Origin: Pseudoalteromonas luteoviolacea NCIMB 1944
Lineage (GTDB): Bacteria > Pseudomonadota > Gammaproteobacteria > Enterobacterales > Alteromonadaceae
Direction: 5' to 3'
NCBI RefSeq assembly: GCF_001625565.1
Contig: NZ_AUXS01000019.1
Span: forward strand, 1-64,000
Length of the DNA stretch: 64,000 nucleotides
Shown: in pieces, positions 1-9,644 of the stretch
Numbering within the stretch: the first letter of the stretch is position 1
Layout: each line of letters starts with the position of its first letter
The notes under the pieces: generated by a model
Seen by the model: only the letters and a program-made list of their open reading frames with translations
Told to the model about the DNA's origin: nothing
Databases searched by the model: none
Position numbers and translations under genes: made by a program

Positions 1-1
1 T

Positions 2-3000
2 GTGTTCAGTGATGGTACCTTTTTAAGTGCTGAAGAGGTGTTCAATTTGGCACAAATGCAAACTGGGACGGACGGCAATGATGAAATACGAGGATCGCGC
101 CAAAATGAGAAACTTTATGGCTTAGATGGAGATGATCACATAGATGGCTTTGGTGGTAACGATTACCTAGATGGTGGTAATGGCAACGATACCTTGGTTG
201 TAGGACAAACGTCGGCGAGTAGGTATACAAAAAATACACTGGTTGGTGGTCAAGGCGATGATATGCTCAAAGGGTATGTCAGTTCAGAAACTTATATCTA
301 TAGTCTAGGTGATGGCCATGATGTAATTGATGATGTAGGCAGTATAGGAGATAAAGATCTTCTCCGATTTGGAGGTGGGATCACTCGTGAAATGCTCATT
401 ATAAAGCGTTTAGGAAATGACGTTGTTATAGAAATAAACAGTACGCAAGCAGAACAAAGTGGCTCAATTACCTTTAAAAATGGCTTTACAAATACAAACA
501 AAGTAGTTGATCAATTAGAGCTTTTTGATGGCAGTATAATTTCAGCTGAAGAAATATTAATTGAAGCTCGTACGACACATGGTAGTGCTTTGGATGACTC
601 GCTAGAAGGCACGTCTGAGTCAGATAGGATTTTTGGTCACAACGGTAACGACATCATTCGAGGCGGATTTGGTAATGATTATCTGGATGGAGGCGCAGGT
701 AATGATGAAATTTCGACTAGCGCTAGTACCAGCTTTAGAAGCTATCAAAACACCCTTGTTGGCGGTTTAGGTAATGATAAGCTAATCGGTTCTTATAGTG
801 CAGAAACTTATGTTTATGACTTTGGTGATGGGCATGATGTTATCACGGATAAGGGAGATCGCTATCAGGTAGATAAAATTCAGTTTGGTACGGGAATCAC
901 TAAGGATAATGTTGAAGTTTCCAGAGATGGTATAGATATAGTTTTAAAGATTTTAAATGCCGATGGGAGTATTAATGGCAGTATTCGAATTGAACGAGCT
1001 TTCACTGATAGTGATTATAAAATTGAACTGATTCAATTTGCAGATGGGAGCCATTGGAGTGACGGCGATTTATTCGAAATGGCAAGGCGTTTTTATGGGA
1101 CTTCAGGTGCTGATAGCTTGTTGGGAACCAGTCTAGATGATTTGATATTTGGACTTGGTGGAAATGATACACTTGATGGGGGACTTGGTAGTAACCTACT
1201 TGACGGTGGAGAGGGGGATGATGTGCTCACTGCCACTGGAATGGAAGACCATAAGAACACCTTTATCGGTGGAACAGGAGATGACATCAATATAGGTTCG
1301 TTCGCTCTAAATACCTATGTATATAACCTAGGCGATGGTAACGACACAATTAAAAACTACTTTTCGAAAAATAGCGTGATTTCATTTGGCTCTGGGATAA
1401 CTCAAAGCATGCTAGAGTTCAAACGCAAAGGTGATGGCATAGAAATCACTGTAAACCATACTGATGCATCATTATCTGGCAGTATTTTCGTTGAAGATGC
1501 TTATCTCTATAGTAATTATAGATTGAAAGAGCTTCAGCTTTTTGATGGGTCTGTGGTTGCATTTTCCGAATTGGTTGAAGTTGCAAAAGTGACTAGAGGT
1601 GACGCCAATGACAATGAAATATACGGAACTATAATCGAAGAGATCATTTATGGAGGAGGCGGAAACGACATCATATATGGAAATACAGGCCTTGATGAGC
1701 TCTATGGCGAAGCTGGGAATGACATTATAGTTACGACGCTCGAAGCTAAAGTTATGAATGGTGGTGCTGGTGATGATGTATTGCGTATAAAGCATGATGG
1801 TTTCACAAAAGATCAAAAAACAACCTTGATGGTAGGTAGTCAGGGCAATGACACCTATGAAATATTAACCGAATACACCAGTGCTACCATTGAATATAGT
1901 TACGGCGATGGACACGATGTAGTAGTTGATGCTCCAGGCAAGAGTGATAAATTAGTACTCATGGAGGGTATAGAGTATAACGATGTCACGATGCGCCGTT
2001 TAGGTAACGCTTTAATAATTGAAGTTTTGGATGAAAATGGAGAGGTCAATGGCTCAATTACATTGGCAAACCAAGCACCAATATTCTCTACAGGTAAACT
2101 AGAGCAAGTAAATATCAATGGCCAAGCATATTCCACTTACAATCTTTGGATGGACAAAGGAGTAATTGTTCAGGGTACTGACGCGAACGAAGCGCTTCGC
2201 GGTACAAACTTAGATAACGTGATTAATGGTGAAGCTGGTAATGATGTATTGTCTGGAGGTCTAGGGGACGATATTTTGGACGGTGGAGAAGGAAATGACA
2301 CCATAACATCTAAAGAAGGTAACGATACCATTAATGGTGGAGCTGGCGATGACAATATAAATACATGGGGCGGCACTAAAAACGAAACCAACATGATACA
2401 AGGAGGTCTAGGCGATGACACTGTTGTCGGAGGCCAGCGCTCAGATGTTTACATTTACAATCTTGGCGATGGAAATGACACTTATACTGAACACGCCGGG
2501 ACGGAATTCGGTGAAGATAAAATTATATTTGGTGAGGGGATTAGCCAGGCCCAAGTAACTTTTGGACGAGTAGGTCACGATATCCTTATCAAAATAACAA
2601 ATACTGACGGTTCATATAGTGGCAGTATTACCATTAAAGATGGCTTTTATTATAAAACTCCGCCGATAAGGCCTGATGAATTAAATGCAGGTAAAATAGA
2701 GAGTATCGAGTTTGTAGACGGGTCAGTCATAACCATGGCTGAGGTGATAGATATTGTAAAAGTTGTTCATGGCACTGCTCAAGCAGATAGACTGACAGGT
2801 ACGGTCTCAGAAGATACTATAAAAGGCTATGAAGGAGACGATTATATAATCGAGTCTGTAGGAGATGATATTGTCTTTGGTGGTGATGGAAATGACACCG
2901 TTTATGCGAGCGCAGCAGAGGATTACAACGCGAGTAACACCTTTATCGGGGGTAAAGGGAACGATAAATTTGTCCATTCTTATGGAAATGATACGTATGT

Positions 3001-4033
3001 CTATCACTTAGGTGATGGTCACGACACAATTATCGAAGCAGGGAGTTGGCGTGGCGAGGATACTCTATTGTTTGGAGAGCAAATAAACGCTGATAACCTG
3101 ACATACCGAAGAGTGCAGCACGATTTAATTTTTGAAGTGAGGAATGCGCACGATGAGGTAGTTGGTTCTATCACAATAGAAGGCGAGTATTTGGGGAAAA
3201 AGCTGGAGAACGTAAGGTTTTCTGATGGTACTGAATTGGATATGGTACAGATATTACAAGAAACAGCGCGAGTAAACGGCAGTGACATTGGAGAAACGTT
3301 ACTAGGTGGTTATATGGATGAGACCATATACGGGTACGGTGGTGACGACTTGATTAGAGCAGGCTCTGGTAGCGACATTGTGTTTGGTGGAGAGGGGAAC
3401 GACAATATATATGGGGGGAGCGGACACGCTAAATTGTTTGGTGGTGGTGGCGATGACACGATCAATGCAGGAGAATCGATCTTAGATTCTCAAGGTAATG
3501 TGCAAGAAGCTGCGGAAAAAATCATCGTGGGTGGGTTAGGTGACGACACATTGAGAGCTGGAAACTCCCTTGATCGAGTGGTATTTGAATATCAACTCGG
3601 GGATGGTAGCGATGTAATAGAAAGGTCCTATGAAAGTAACACTCTTAAATTTGGTAATGGCATCACATCAGATATGATAAGCGTAAGAACGACAATGTAT
3701 AGAGAAAAAACTTGGATCACGATTGATGATGGCGTTACACAATCGCAGGTAACAATTAACGGTGGCGGCGGTTACAACCCTATTACGGGGAAATTAGACC
3801 GTAAACATCACGAGTTTCTAGATAACCTTGAGTTTACAGATGGAACAGTACTTTCTCTGAGAAATTTGATACAGATTAATTACTCCAATAATGTAGAGGC
3901 ATTAACTGCACAAATTGATAAAGAGTCTGAGCTATTAGTCAATGCAATGCTCGCTTTTGATGATGCGCAAGATGATGTTGCGCTCAGTTCTCGGAATATG
4001 GTGGATTCTAAGTTAATTAATTATTATCAATAA
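2..4033 (+). CDS. RTX (haemolysin-type calcium-binding) repeat protein, C-terminal part
   Basis: The reading frame is open from the first bases, and its first residues (FSDGTF..AEE) match the closing motif of a preceding repeat module, so the true start lies left of the window. The visible 1343 residues form about seven tandem modules of roughly 165-200 residues, beginning near nt 67, 580, 1095, 1595, 2170, 2769 and 3277. Each opens with a G-T/S-x-x-x-D-x-L-x-G-T-like motif, runs through glycine/aspartate nonapeptides (GGxGxD, LDGG.GND) that bind calcium, then a Y.YxLGDGHD motif and a beta-rich stretch ending in F.DGS, typical of the haemolysin-type calcium-binding related domain. Such proteins are exported by type I secretion through an uncleaved C-terminal signal; the last 40 residues are free of RTX repeats and fit that role. 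Function (adhesin, biofilm or toxin) cannot be decided because the N-terminus is absent. A terminator follows. Confidence 0.9.
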   Translation: MFSDGTFLSAEEVFNLAQMQTGTDGNDEIRGSRQNEKLYGLDGDDHIDGFGGNDYLDGGNGNDTLVVGQTSASRYTKNTLVGGQGDDMLKGYVSSETYIYSLGDGHDVIDDVGSIGDKDLLRFGGGITREMLIIKRLGNDVVIEINSTQAEQSGSITFKNGFTNTNKVVDQLELFDGSIISAEEILIEARTTHGSALDDSLEGTSESDRIFGHNGNDIIRGGFGNDYLDGGAGNDEISTSASTSFRSYQNTLVGGLGNDKLIGSYSAETYVYDFGDGHDVITDKGDRYQVDKIQFGTGITKDNVEVSRDGIDIVLKILNADGSINGSIRIERAFTDSDYKIELIQFADGSHWSDGDLFEMARRFYGTSGADSLLGTSLDDLIFGLGGNDTLDGGLGSNLLDGGEGDDVLTATGMEDHKNTFIGGTGDDINIGSFALNTYVYNLGDGNDTIKNYFSKNSVISFGSGITQSMLEFKRKGDGIEITVNHTDASLSGSIFVEDAYLYSNYRLKELQLFDGSVVAFSELVEVAKVTRGDANDNEIYGTIIEEIIYGGGGNDIIYGNTGLDELYGEAGNDIIVTTLEAKVMNGGAGDDVLRIKHDGFTKDQKTTLMVGSQGNDTYEILTEYTSATIEYSYGDGHDVVVDAPGKSDKLVLMEGIEYNDVTMRRLGNALIIEVLDENGEVNGSITLANQAPIFSTGKLEQVNINGQAYSTYNLWMDKGVIVQGTDANEALRGTNLDNVINGEAGNDVLSGGLGDDILDGGEGNDTITSKEGNDTINGGAGDDNINTWGGTKNETNMIQGGLGDDTVVGGQRSDVYIYNLGDGNDTYTEHAGTEFGEDKIIFGEGISQAQVTFGRVGHDILIKITNTDGSYSGSITIKDGFYYKTPPIRPDELNAGKIESIEFVDGSVITMAEVIDIVKVVHGTAQADRLTGTVSEDTIKGYEGDDYIIESVGDDIVFGGDGNDTVYASAAEDYNASNTFIGGKGNDKFVHSYGNDTYVYHLGDGHDTIIEAGSWRGEDTLLFGEQINADNLTYRRVQHDLIFEVRNAHDEVVGSITIEGEYLGKKLENVRFSDGTELDMVQILQETARVNGSDIGETLLGGYMDETIYGYGGDDLIRAGSGSDIVFGGEGNDNIYGGSGHAKLFGGGGDDTINAGESILDSQGNVQEAAEKIIVGGLGDDTLRAGNSLDRVVFEYQLGDGSDVIERSYESNTLKFGNGITSDMISVRTTMYREKTWITIDDGVTQSQVTINGGGGYNPITGKLDRKHHEFLDNLEFTDGTVLSLRNLIQINYSNNVEALTAQIDKESELLVNAMLAFDDAQDDVALSSRNMVDSKLINYYQ

Positions 4034-4090
4034 GTTGTGGTAGTAAAAGACACTTGAATTAAACGTTTAAACTCAATTGGCACCCACAAA

Positions 4091-4113
4091 CCCCGGCTTT
4101 GCCGGGGTTTTTA
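4091..4113 (+). terminator. Rho-independent terminator of the RTX gene
   Basis: CCCCGGC and GCCGGGG form a 7-bp GC-rich stem around a TTT loop, followed by TTTTTATTTT. It lies 57 bases after the RTX stop codon. Confidence 0.9.
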
Positions 4114-4431
4114 TTTTAAAAGTAGTTTACCGGCTCTTTGCAGCGAAAAAGAAAGTCAAAAGAAATAAGTTTGTTGATTTCTCTTTACTGTAAGATTTTG
4201 ATCGAACATCTACTCTTAATTTGTACTGGTTCAGACTTGCTCTGACTGCTACCCCTGTTTATACCAGTAAAAGTCAGTTTAGGTTTGAGTTAAACTTTTC
4301 TCAGTCCGAAGCGATTTTCCACCAAGTAATGTTTTTATTGTGTATTGTCCAAATCTTTGCAGCAATCACCCTGATTAGGGGAACTACTTTAACTATTAAA
4401 TATATTCTTGAACTTTGCCATTTAATTTCTC
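4114..4431. other. Gene-free stretch between convergent genes
   Basis: About 320 bases between the RTX terminator and the end of the minus-strand response regulator. A plus-strand frame from 4221 to 4484 runs into the regulator gene and has no recognisable protein character or ribosome binding site. I see no RNA gene or repeat here. Confidence 0.5.
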
Positions 4432-5415
4432 TCAGAAAAACACCATGTCATCATTATCGTCACACAAGTCTTTTTCAATTGTGATAGATTCGAGATCGTC
4501 TACCAACTCATTTAGCAAACTAAGGCTTTTATCATCTTCTCGTTCTTTTAAGTGCTCTTTTATTTCTTGAATGATTGAGTCCATGTGCTGCAATTTGGCT
4601 ATCTCATTTAATCGAATATCAATAGCCTCAACAACATAGTGAAATATATCGACTAAAGACCCCTTACTATAGCTATCGGTAGGCATATTCTTCACAATAA
4701 GCTCCGCTTGTTGATATTTGAAAAATGTAGATTGACCAAATGATTGAACATTGGCGCTGTTTACTTCTAAATCGTTAAATAGCTCAAGCTCCATTTCACA
4801 AATTGCTTCATCATTATTTTTAAAGTGGTACTCAGTACCGTCGGTGAGCTTTAGACGTGCAATGTAGTCGAGCTCCCAGCTTTCCATTAACGAGGATAAA
4901 TAGCCAGAAAACTTGCTGACATCATTGAGATTAAGGCATTGACGATAGAAATGGATAAGTGCATTGTGGTCTAGCTGCGTTCTAAATGTTCTATCAGTTT
5001 GAACTTTAGAATCATTTTTTGCGTGCTTTAGTGCGAGTAATCGATTGGCCTGATAATCCAGTAAGCTATCTAGCTTTAGTTTCAACAGTTCTTTCGAAAT
5101 GTCTTTTTGAATATAATTTTCTGCGCCAGCCTCAAAGGCACGAAGCCGCCACTCCAAATCCGTTTCTCCACTAATGAACACCGTGATAGTGTCTTCTTTT
5201 TTGGGTGTATTGATACATCGACAAAACTCGATGCTGTCGCCATCTGGTAAATAGAGATCAAGTAAATAGATATCAAACTGCTTTGTTTTGATGGCCTCGT
5301 TAGCGGCCTGTAGGTCTTTACACCAAGTAAATTGCGCTTTATCTCTACCTAAAAGTTGTATCAGTTTTGCATAGACATGATTATCTTCGACTAGGAGCAC
5401 AGAGAATTTTTTCAT
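4432..5415 (-). CDS. Orphan response regulator with an unrecognised C-terminal region
   Basis: 327 residues. Residues 1-120 are a receiver domain: acidic pair E10-D11, phospho-acceptor D53 in LLDLYLPDGD, the switch Ser in FISGE and the conserved Lys in YIQKD. The remaining 200 residues are not a DNA-binding, GGDEF, EAL or HD domain that I can recognise. They contain IHFYRQ near residue 150 and LIVKNMP near residue 240, and end in a charged helical tail. The same two landmarks occur in the regulators at 53507-54601 and 56823-57890, so the C-terminal region appears to be a shared domain. No histidine kinase is adjacent. The start is set by MKKFSVLLVEDN, the usual receiver beginning, with an AGG nine bases upstream of the ATG. 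Identity as a response regulator is firm; the output is unknown. Confidence 0.85.
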   Translation of the reverse strand: MKKFSVLLVEDNHVYAKLIQLLGRDKAQFTWCKDLQAANEAIKTKQFDIYLLDLYLPDGDSIEFCRCINTPKKEDTITVFISGETDLEWRLRAFEAGAENYIQKDISKELLKLKLDSLLDYQANRLLALKHAKNDSKVQTDRTFRTQLDHNALIHFYRQCLNLNDVSKFSGYLSSLMESWELDYIARLKLTDGTEYHFKNNDEAICEMELELFNDLEVNSANVQSFGQSTFFKYQQAELIVKNMPTDSYSKGSLVDIFHYVVEAIDIRLNEIAKLQHMDSIIQEIKEHLKEREDDKSLSLLNELVDDLESITIEKDLCDDNDDMVFF

Positions 5416-5628
5416 GGAGATCTGCCTACGGGCGCCAGTTCGTTAAGTCTTGATATGTAATTATGTGCGCCAATACAGCAAACGCAATGTTTTAGTGATT
5501 AAGCAGTAAAATCTCTGCGGCATCTCATATGTCATTCGTCACTTGTTAAATTTGGTGAGTAATTTTGTGACATTTTTGAGCGTGAAACGGTCTGCATGAT
5601 AGCGCAAAAGAAAATAAGGAAAATTAGC

Positions 5629-6711
5629 ATGTTTGAGCTACTCACCGATTTGATAAAAAACTTCTACATTTTAAGTTTGGCCTTGGCAGGGATATTGTGT
5701 CTGTTACTTCTCCTATCAAAAACTAAAACCCTCGCATGTAGCCTCCTGTGCATATGGATATTACTGTTTATGACGGAACTCACTCAAGTAGCGTTTGTGA
5801 TGAATGATTTTATGGCGTATGAGCACTATGTATCTTTTGATCCCTTTTATGGGCTAGTTTTTTACTTTTATGTACGTTTTCATTTAGAAGCGAAAAAAGT
5901 CTCATTCGAAGATGTTTTTCATCTATTGCCAGTCTTCGCCAGTTATTTATTTAGCATGACTTGGGAGTTCTGTTTTGGTGTTATATGTGCTCTATCATAC
6001 GCAATGTATATACTTCACTACTTAAAATCACATGAATCAAATGTCTCTTTATCTGGAGTGGGTCGCCAGTATGATAACTATACTTGGTTGGTTTTTATGG
6101 CCCGTTTTCAGCTGGTATGTTGGGTGTTTACTTTATTACTTTTGTCTGTGAATGATATTTTTTCTGTGCCTATTAGCAAGCTGATAACGCTCGCCAGTTA
6201 TATACCTATGAGTTTCTGGTTGTTTTATTTGTCCTACTTTAATCAAATAAAACCACTTTATGTACAAGGCGTGTTGGCAGAGCCGATAGCGAAGGCTGAG
6301 CCGATCAACTCACGTCAGAATGAGCAAATAGTTCATCAGTTAAAATTGTCGATGCGAACTGACAAGCTGTTTTTAAACCCTCAGTTAAGTATTTCTGAGC
6401 TAGCTGAACATATTAATGCCACGACTGCAGAGGTTTCCAATACACTGAATATGCACCTCAAAATGAATTTTTATGATTTTGTAAACCGATATCGAGTCGA
6501 TGAAGCAAAATTATTGCTGTGTAATACCCAACATAAGGTGTTAGCTGTGGCATTTGATGCGGGTTTTAACAGTAAATCCACGTTTAATAAATTGTTCAAG
6601 TCTTATACTGGGTTAACGCCGAGTCAATTTCGCAAAGAAAAATGTGGATTATTCGATGATGACAAGGGCAGTGGATACAATCGTGAGCTTACTCATTTTT
6701 TAGTAGAATAG
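5629..6711 (+). CDS. Membrane-anchored AraC-family transcriptional regulator
   Basis: About 360 residues. The first 210 are strongly hydrophobic, with several likely membrane helices (for example LSLALAGILCLLLLL and WILLFMTELTQVAFV). The last 100 form an AraC-type double helix-turn-helix: LSISELAEHINATTAEVSNTL, then the second helix-turn-helix ending AFDAGFNSKSTFNKLFKSYTG and TPSQFRKE. This architecture, a multi-helix membrane sensor joined to an AraC domain, is common in marine gammaproteobacteria; the ligand is unknown. The start at 5629 is preferred because AAGGA lies eight bases upstream; an in-frame ATG at 5596 has no such site. The gene is divergent from the response regulator at 4432-5415 across about 210 bases, so the two may share control. 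Confidence 0.85.
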   Translation: MFELLTDLIKNFYILSLALAGILCLLLLLSKTKTLACSLLCIWILLFMTELTQVAFVMNDFMAYEHYVSFDPFYGLVFYFYVRFHLEAKKVSFEDVFHLLPVFASYLFSMTWEFCFGVICALSYAMYILHYLKSHESNVSLSGVGRQYDNYTWLVFMARFQLVCWVFTLLLLSVNDIFSVPISKLITLASYIPMSFWLFYLSYFNQIKPLYVQGVLAEPIAKAEPINSRQNEQIVHQLKLSMRTDKLFLNPQLSISELAEHINATTAEVSNTLNMHLKMNFYDFVNRYRVDEAKLLLCNTQHKVLAVAFDAGFNSKSTFNKLFKSYTGLTPSQFRKEKCGLFDDDKGSGYNRELTHFLVE

Positions 6712-6730
6712 TTGAGAAGCCCCAGAAAAT

Positions 6731-6752
6731 AAGCCATCGGAATAGATGGCTT
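6731..6752 (-). terminator. Terminator hairpin between convergent genes
   Basis: AAGCCATC and GATGGCTT pair as an 8-bp stem around GGAATA. Read on the minus strand it is followed by ATTTTC, so it best serves the YadA-head-like gene; it may also stop the AraC-type gene on the other strand. Confidence 0.65.
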
Positions 6753-6785
6753 AGACCGAACAATGAATAAGTTGTGCCTTACAGC

Positions 6786-7631
6786 TTATTGATTTGAGAA
6801 GTAGTTACTCCCAGCTCTGTAGTCGTGCTTGCCAGGTGTTGCGCGTTTGAATCCGCCTGCAACTGTTGAAGCTTCGCCATTTGCTTCATTGAAACGCCCA
6901 CCCAAGACAACAGCAGCGGCGCTGCCTGATTTGTTTTCACTTCCGCCTACGACAACTGCATATGGCGCGTTAGCGGTTGTTTGGTTGAATTGACCACCAC
7001 TGATAGAAGAGGCAATACCATATGCTGTATTATGTCGGCCTCCCACGATACTTGCTAATGGTGCATAAACTCTGTTTGATTCGCCACCTGAAATGCTCCC
7101 CCATGTTGCATCGGAGTAGAGGGTGTGATTAGTTCCGCCAAATATAACACCATGATTTGCTTCAACAGTGTGATTACTGCCAGACATAATAGCAGAAGCA
7201 TTACCACTGATCTGGTTGTTTGCACCAGCAATCACAGCAGACTGACCTGTTACTGTGTTGTTTTGTCCGGTAAAAAGGGTGCCAGTAGATTGATAGCTGT
7301 GGCCATCACCTAAAACCACGTTGTGAGAGCCGCGGTGGTCAAGTTGAGGGGTTTGGCTTCCATAGCGCACTGCATTGTATCCAAGAATTAAATTTCCGAC
7401 GGCGTTGGCTGTGCTAACGCCATTTTTCTTATGTGTATAACCTGAGCCATTTGAAATATGTAAGTTGCAGCCATTAATAACTAAAGTATTACCAACTTTA
7501 CTCATACACTGCAGGATGGCGCGCAGTGCTTGCTCTTCATTGATAGGGTTGTGGTCGTGTGAACTGGCAAAAGTCGCGCTGCTTAGTAGGCCAAGGCTCA
7601 TTAGTAGTACTGATTTTTTAAAATTAAACAT
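6786..7631 (-). CDS. Secreted YadA-head-like repeat protein, copy 1
   Basis: 281 residues with a signal peptide (SVLLMSLGLLSSATFASS). After a short helical part with a Cys-x12-Cys pair (C-MSKVGN...G-CN) comes a chain of 14-15-residue repeats of the type A-x-I-x-G-G-x-x-N-x-x-x-G, as in the left-handed beta-roll of YadA/trimeric-autotransporter head domains. The repeats run to the end (…RATPGKHDYRAG). There is no coiled-coil stalk and no C-terminal YadA membrane anchor, so the protein should be released or held by a partner rather than be a self-sufficient autotransporter. It is the last of three related tandem genes on this strand. A GGAGC site precedes the ATG. Function unknown; adhesion or matrix building is inference from fold. 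Confidence 0.75.
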   Translation of the reverse strand: MFNFKKSVLLMSLGLLSSATFASSHDHNPINEEQALRAILQCMSKVGNTLVINGCNLHISNGSGYTHKKNGVSTANAVGNLILGYNAVRYGSQTPQLDHRGSHNVVLGDGHSYQSTGTLFTGQNNTVTGQSAVIAGANNQISGNASAIMSGSNHTVEANHGVIFGGTNHTLYSDATWGSISGGESNRVYAPLASIVGGRHNTAYGIASSISGGQFNQTTANAPYAVVVGGSENKSGSAAAVVLGGRFNEANGEASTVAGGFKRATPGKHDYRAGSNYFSNQ

Positions 7632-7660
7632 GTTGTAGCTCCAAAATATTTTTTATTTGA

Positions 7661-8455
7661 TTATTTTTCTGAGAAGAAATAGCCAGCTTGATAGTCATCT
7701 TGGCCATTAACTGTTCTACTTAGTCCACCACCAATACTTGAGGTAAAACCATTCGCGCGGTTAAACTCGCCGCCTAAAACTGCGCTTAGCTCGCCATTGG
7801 CCTCATTATTACGACCGCCTGTGATACTGGAGCTTGGACCCTGAGTAAAATTATTCTGTCCGCCTAAAATCATAGAGCTTTGACCTTTCGCGGTATTGTT
7901 TTCACCACCATAAATAGAAGCAAAGAAATTACTTGCCGTATTTGATTTACCTCCGGCAATCAACGCAAAGTTATGAAAAGCAGGCGTGTGATTTTCTTGA
8001 CCGCCTAATATCACCGAGAAGCTTGCTTGCGCAACGTTTGACTCGCCACCCCAGATTGCGCTGTGAAAGCCTGATACGTGGTTATTTGTGCCTGCAACTG
8101 AGGCTGAGTTTGCAAAGGCTGCGTTGTTGTCACCTGCAATTACAGAGCCTACGGAGGTATATTGGTGGCCATCTCCGATCACAAGGTTGTGCGAGCCTGT
8201 TGCAACTCGCTGCGAAGGTAAGGTTTGTGCGTTATAACCAACAATAACGTTACCTTTGCCATTTTTTTCTACATTGCCCGCAGAGCCATTAACAACTTGG
8301 ACATCACACCCTCTGACTACAAGCGTATTGTCTACTCGCTCTAAACAAGAAAGAATGTCAATTAAAGCTGTTTGCTCTTGCTCAGTAAGCGCTGCATGGG
8401 CATTTATAGAAGCTGCTGATAGCGCGATAAAAGCGAATTTAGATAGTGTTTTCAT
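7661..8455 (-). CDS. Secreted YadA-head-like repeat protein, copy 2
   Basis: 264 residues, same plan as its two neighbours: signal peptide ending in A-H-A, the Cys-x12-Cys element (C-LERVDN...G-CD), the phrase NVIVGYNAQ, then GSHNLVIGDGH and serial (I/V)xGGxxNxA repeats to a short C-terminal tail (YQAGYFFSEK). No anchor, stalk or enzyme domain. AAGGAT lies a few bases upstream of the ATG. The gene lies 29 bases upstream of copy 1 and 25 bases downstream of copy 3, consistent with one transcript. The repeat register and tails differ enough that the three are clearly older duplicates, not recent copies. Confidence 0.75.
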   Translation of the reverse strand: MKTLSKFAFIALSAASINAHAALTEQEQTALIDILSCLERVDNTLVVRGCDVQVVNGSAGNVEKNGKGNVIVGYNAQTLPSQRVATGSHNLVIGDGHQYTSVGSVIAGDNNAAFANSASVAGTNNHVSGFHSAIWGGESNVAQASFSVILGGQENHTPAFHNFALIAGGKSNTASNFFASIYGGENNTAKGQSSMILGGQNNFTQGPSSSITGGRNNEANGELSAVLGGEFNRANGFTSSIGGGLSRTVNGQDDYQAGYFFSEK

Positions 8456-8480
8456 TTTAGTTATCCTTCTATATTATTTT

Positions 8481-9338
8481 TTAGTCGTTTGAGTTTAATG
8501 CGTCAGCTCGATATGGGTCTTGTGAGTTGAAGACGCCAGCTCTGAATTCGTGATCTGTGGTTGTTTGGCGCTCAGCTCCACCTGCAATGGTTGAACGGAA
8601 TCCTTTTGCGGTGTTGTTTTGCCCACCTAATATGGTGGCTGCTTCTCTGGCTGCTGTGTTGAATCGACCACCTGCGATCACGGTTTGTTGTACGGTTGCA
8701 GTATTATCTTCACCACCGAGGATGTTGGCTTGTAGTGCTTTCACTACTTTATTTCTTACTCCGCCTGCAATGGTGCTGTATTGGCCGTCTAGATCATTGT
8801 GTTGTCCACCCAAAATAACCATTGCATGGGAGAATTGGTCTGAAATTGTATTGCTGTTGCCTCCTAAAATACCGCTTTGAAAAGCAAAGTTTTTATTGCC
8901 CAAACCACCTGCAATGGTACTTCTAGATGCGTTGCGACCCTCTGCTAATCCGCTAGAACCAGTTACAAAACTAGCGGGAGAATGAACGGTATTGTTTGTC
9001 CCGGCAATGAAAGATCCAGAACGTGTATACGTATGTCCATGACCAATGACTAAGTTATGAGAACCAGACGTAGAAGCTGTGGGGGCTGACGGGGCAGAAG
9101 AACCATTATTGTAGCCAATAATTAAATTGCCTGTGCCATTGTTTGAGCTAGTCTCACCAAGTCCATTGGTGATTTGCAAATTACAGCCATGAATATGGAC
9201 CGTGTCATTCGACTGTGATAGACAACCGAGTATGCTTGATAATTTTGCCTGCTGGTCTGGCGTTAAGTGATGGGCGCTTGCAGTAATAGAGATACAGGAC
9301 AGCCCAGTTACAATGGCCATTTTTTTAAATGTGTTCAT
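8481..9338 (-). CDS. Secreted YadA-head-like repeat protein, copy 3
   Basis: 285 residues and probably first in the three-gene operon. The signal peptide ends at ITASAHH; then LTPDQQAKLSSILG, the Cys-x12-Cys element (C-LSQSND...G-CN), GNLIIGYNNGS, and the GSHNLVIGHGH phrase that opens the repeats in all three proteins. About ten beta-roll repeats (for example TIAGGLGNKN, VILGGQHNDLDG) follow, and a tail AGVFNSQDP slightly longer than in the others. A GGAGT site precedes the ATG. It faces the small secreted gene at 9645 across a 306-base divergent region. Confidence 0.75.
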   Translation of the reverse strand: MNTFKKMAIVTGLSCISITASAHHLTPDQQAKLSSILGCLSQSNDTVHIHGCNLQITNGLGETSSNNGTGNLIIGYNNGSSAPSAPTASTSGSHNLVIGHGHTYTRSGSFIAGTNNTVHSPASFVTGSSGLAEGRNASRSTIAGGLGNKNFAFQSGILGGNSNTISDQFSHAMVILGGQHNDLDGQYSTIAGGVRNKVVKALQANILGGEDNTATVQQTVIAGGRFNTAAREAATILGGQNNTAKGFRSTIAGGAERQTTTDHEFRAGVFNSQDPYRADALNSND

Positions 9339-9644
9339 TTTAATTACTCCGATTTTAGGTTTGTTCTACTTAGCTAATGTCATTAAAAAATGATTAGCAG
9401 GTAGCGTAGGTGTGCTTGTTTACTAAGCACTGGAGCCACTTTACCGAGACAGTTGAAGCTGAGCGTCCATTTTTATTTAGGTGGACCCTTTAATAATACT
9501 ATTTTTTAATCGATTGATTTTAAAGAGTAAATTCTGAGTGTGTATTAATGCGGACCAAAAATAGAGACTTTCCATAATATTTTGCACTGGCTTTTTGTCG
9601 TTATTCTTGTTTAAAGTAAAGGAGTGCAGCAAAAAGGAGTAATT
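9339..9644. promoter_or_regulatory. Divergent promoter region of the YadA-head operon
   Basis: 306 bases with no gene. It must carry the promoters for the minus-strand trio and for the plus-strand gene at 9645. GTCCA (9465-9469) and TGGAC (9482-9486) form a short inverted repeat around an AT-rich spacer, a possible operator. Nothing else stands out. Confidence 0.4.

Noticed and set aside
4221-4484. 87-codon plus-strand frame between the RTX gene and the response regulator
   Set aside because: Overlaps the end of the regulator, lacks a ribosome binding site and is unrecognisable.
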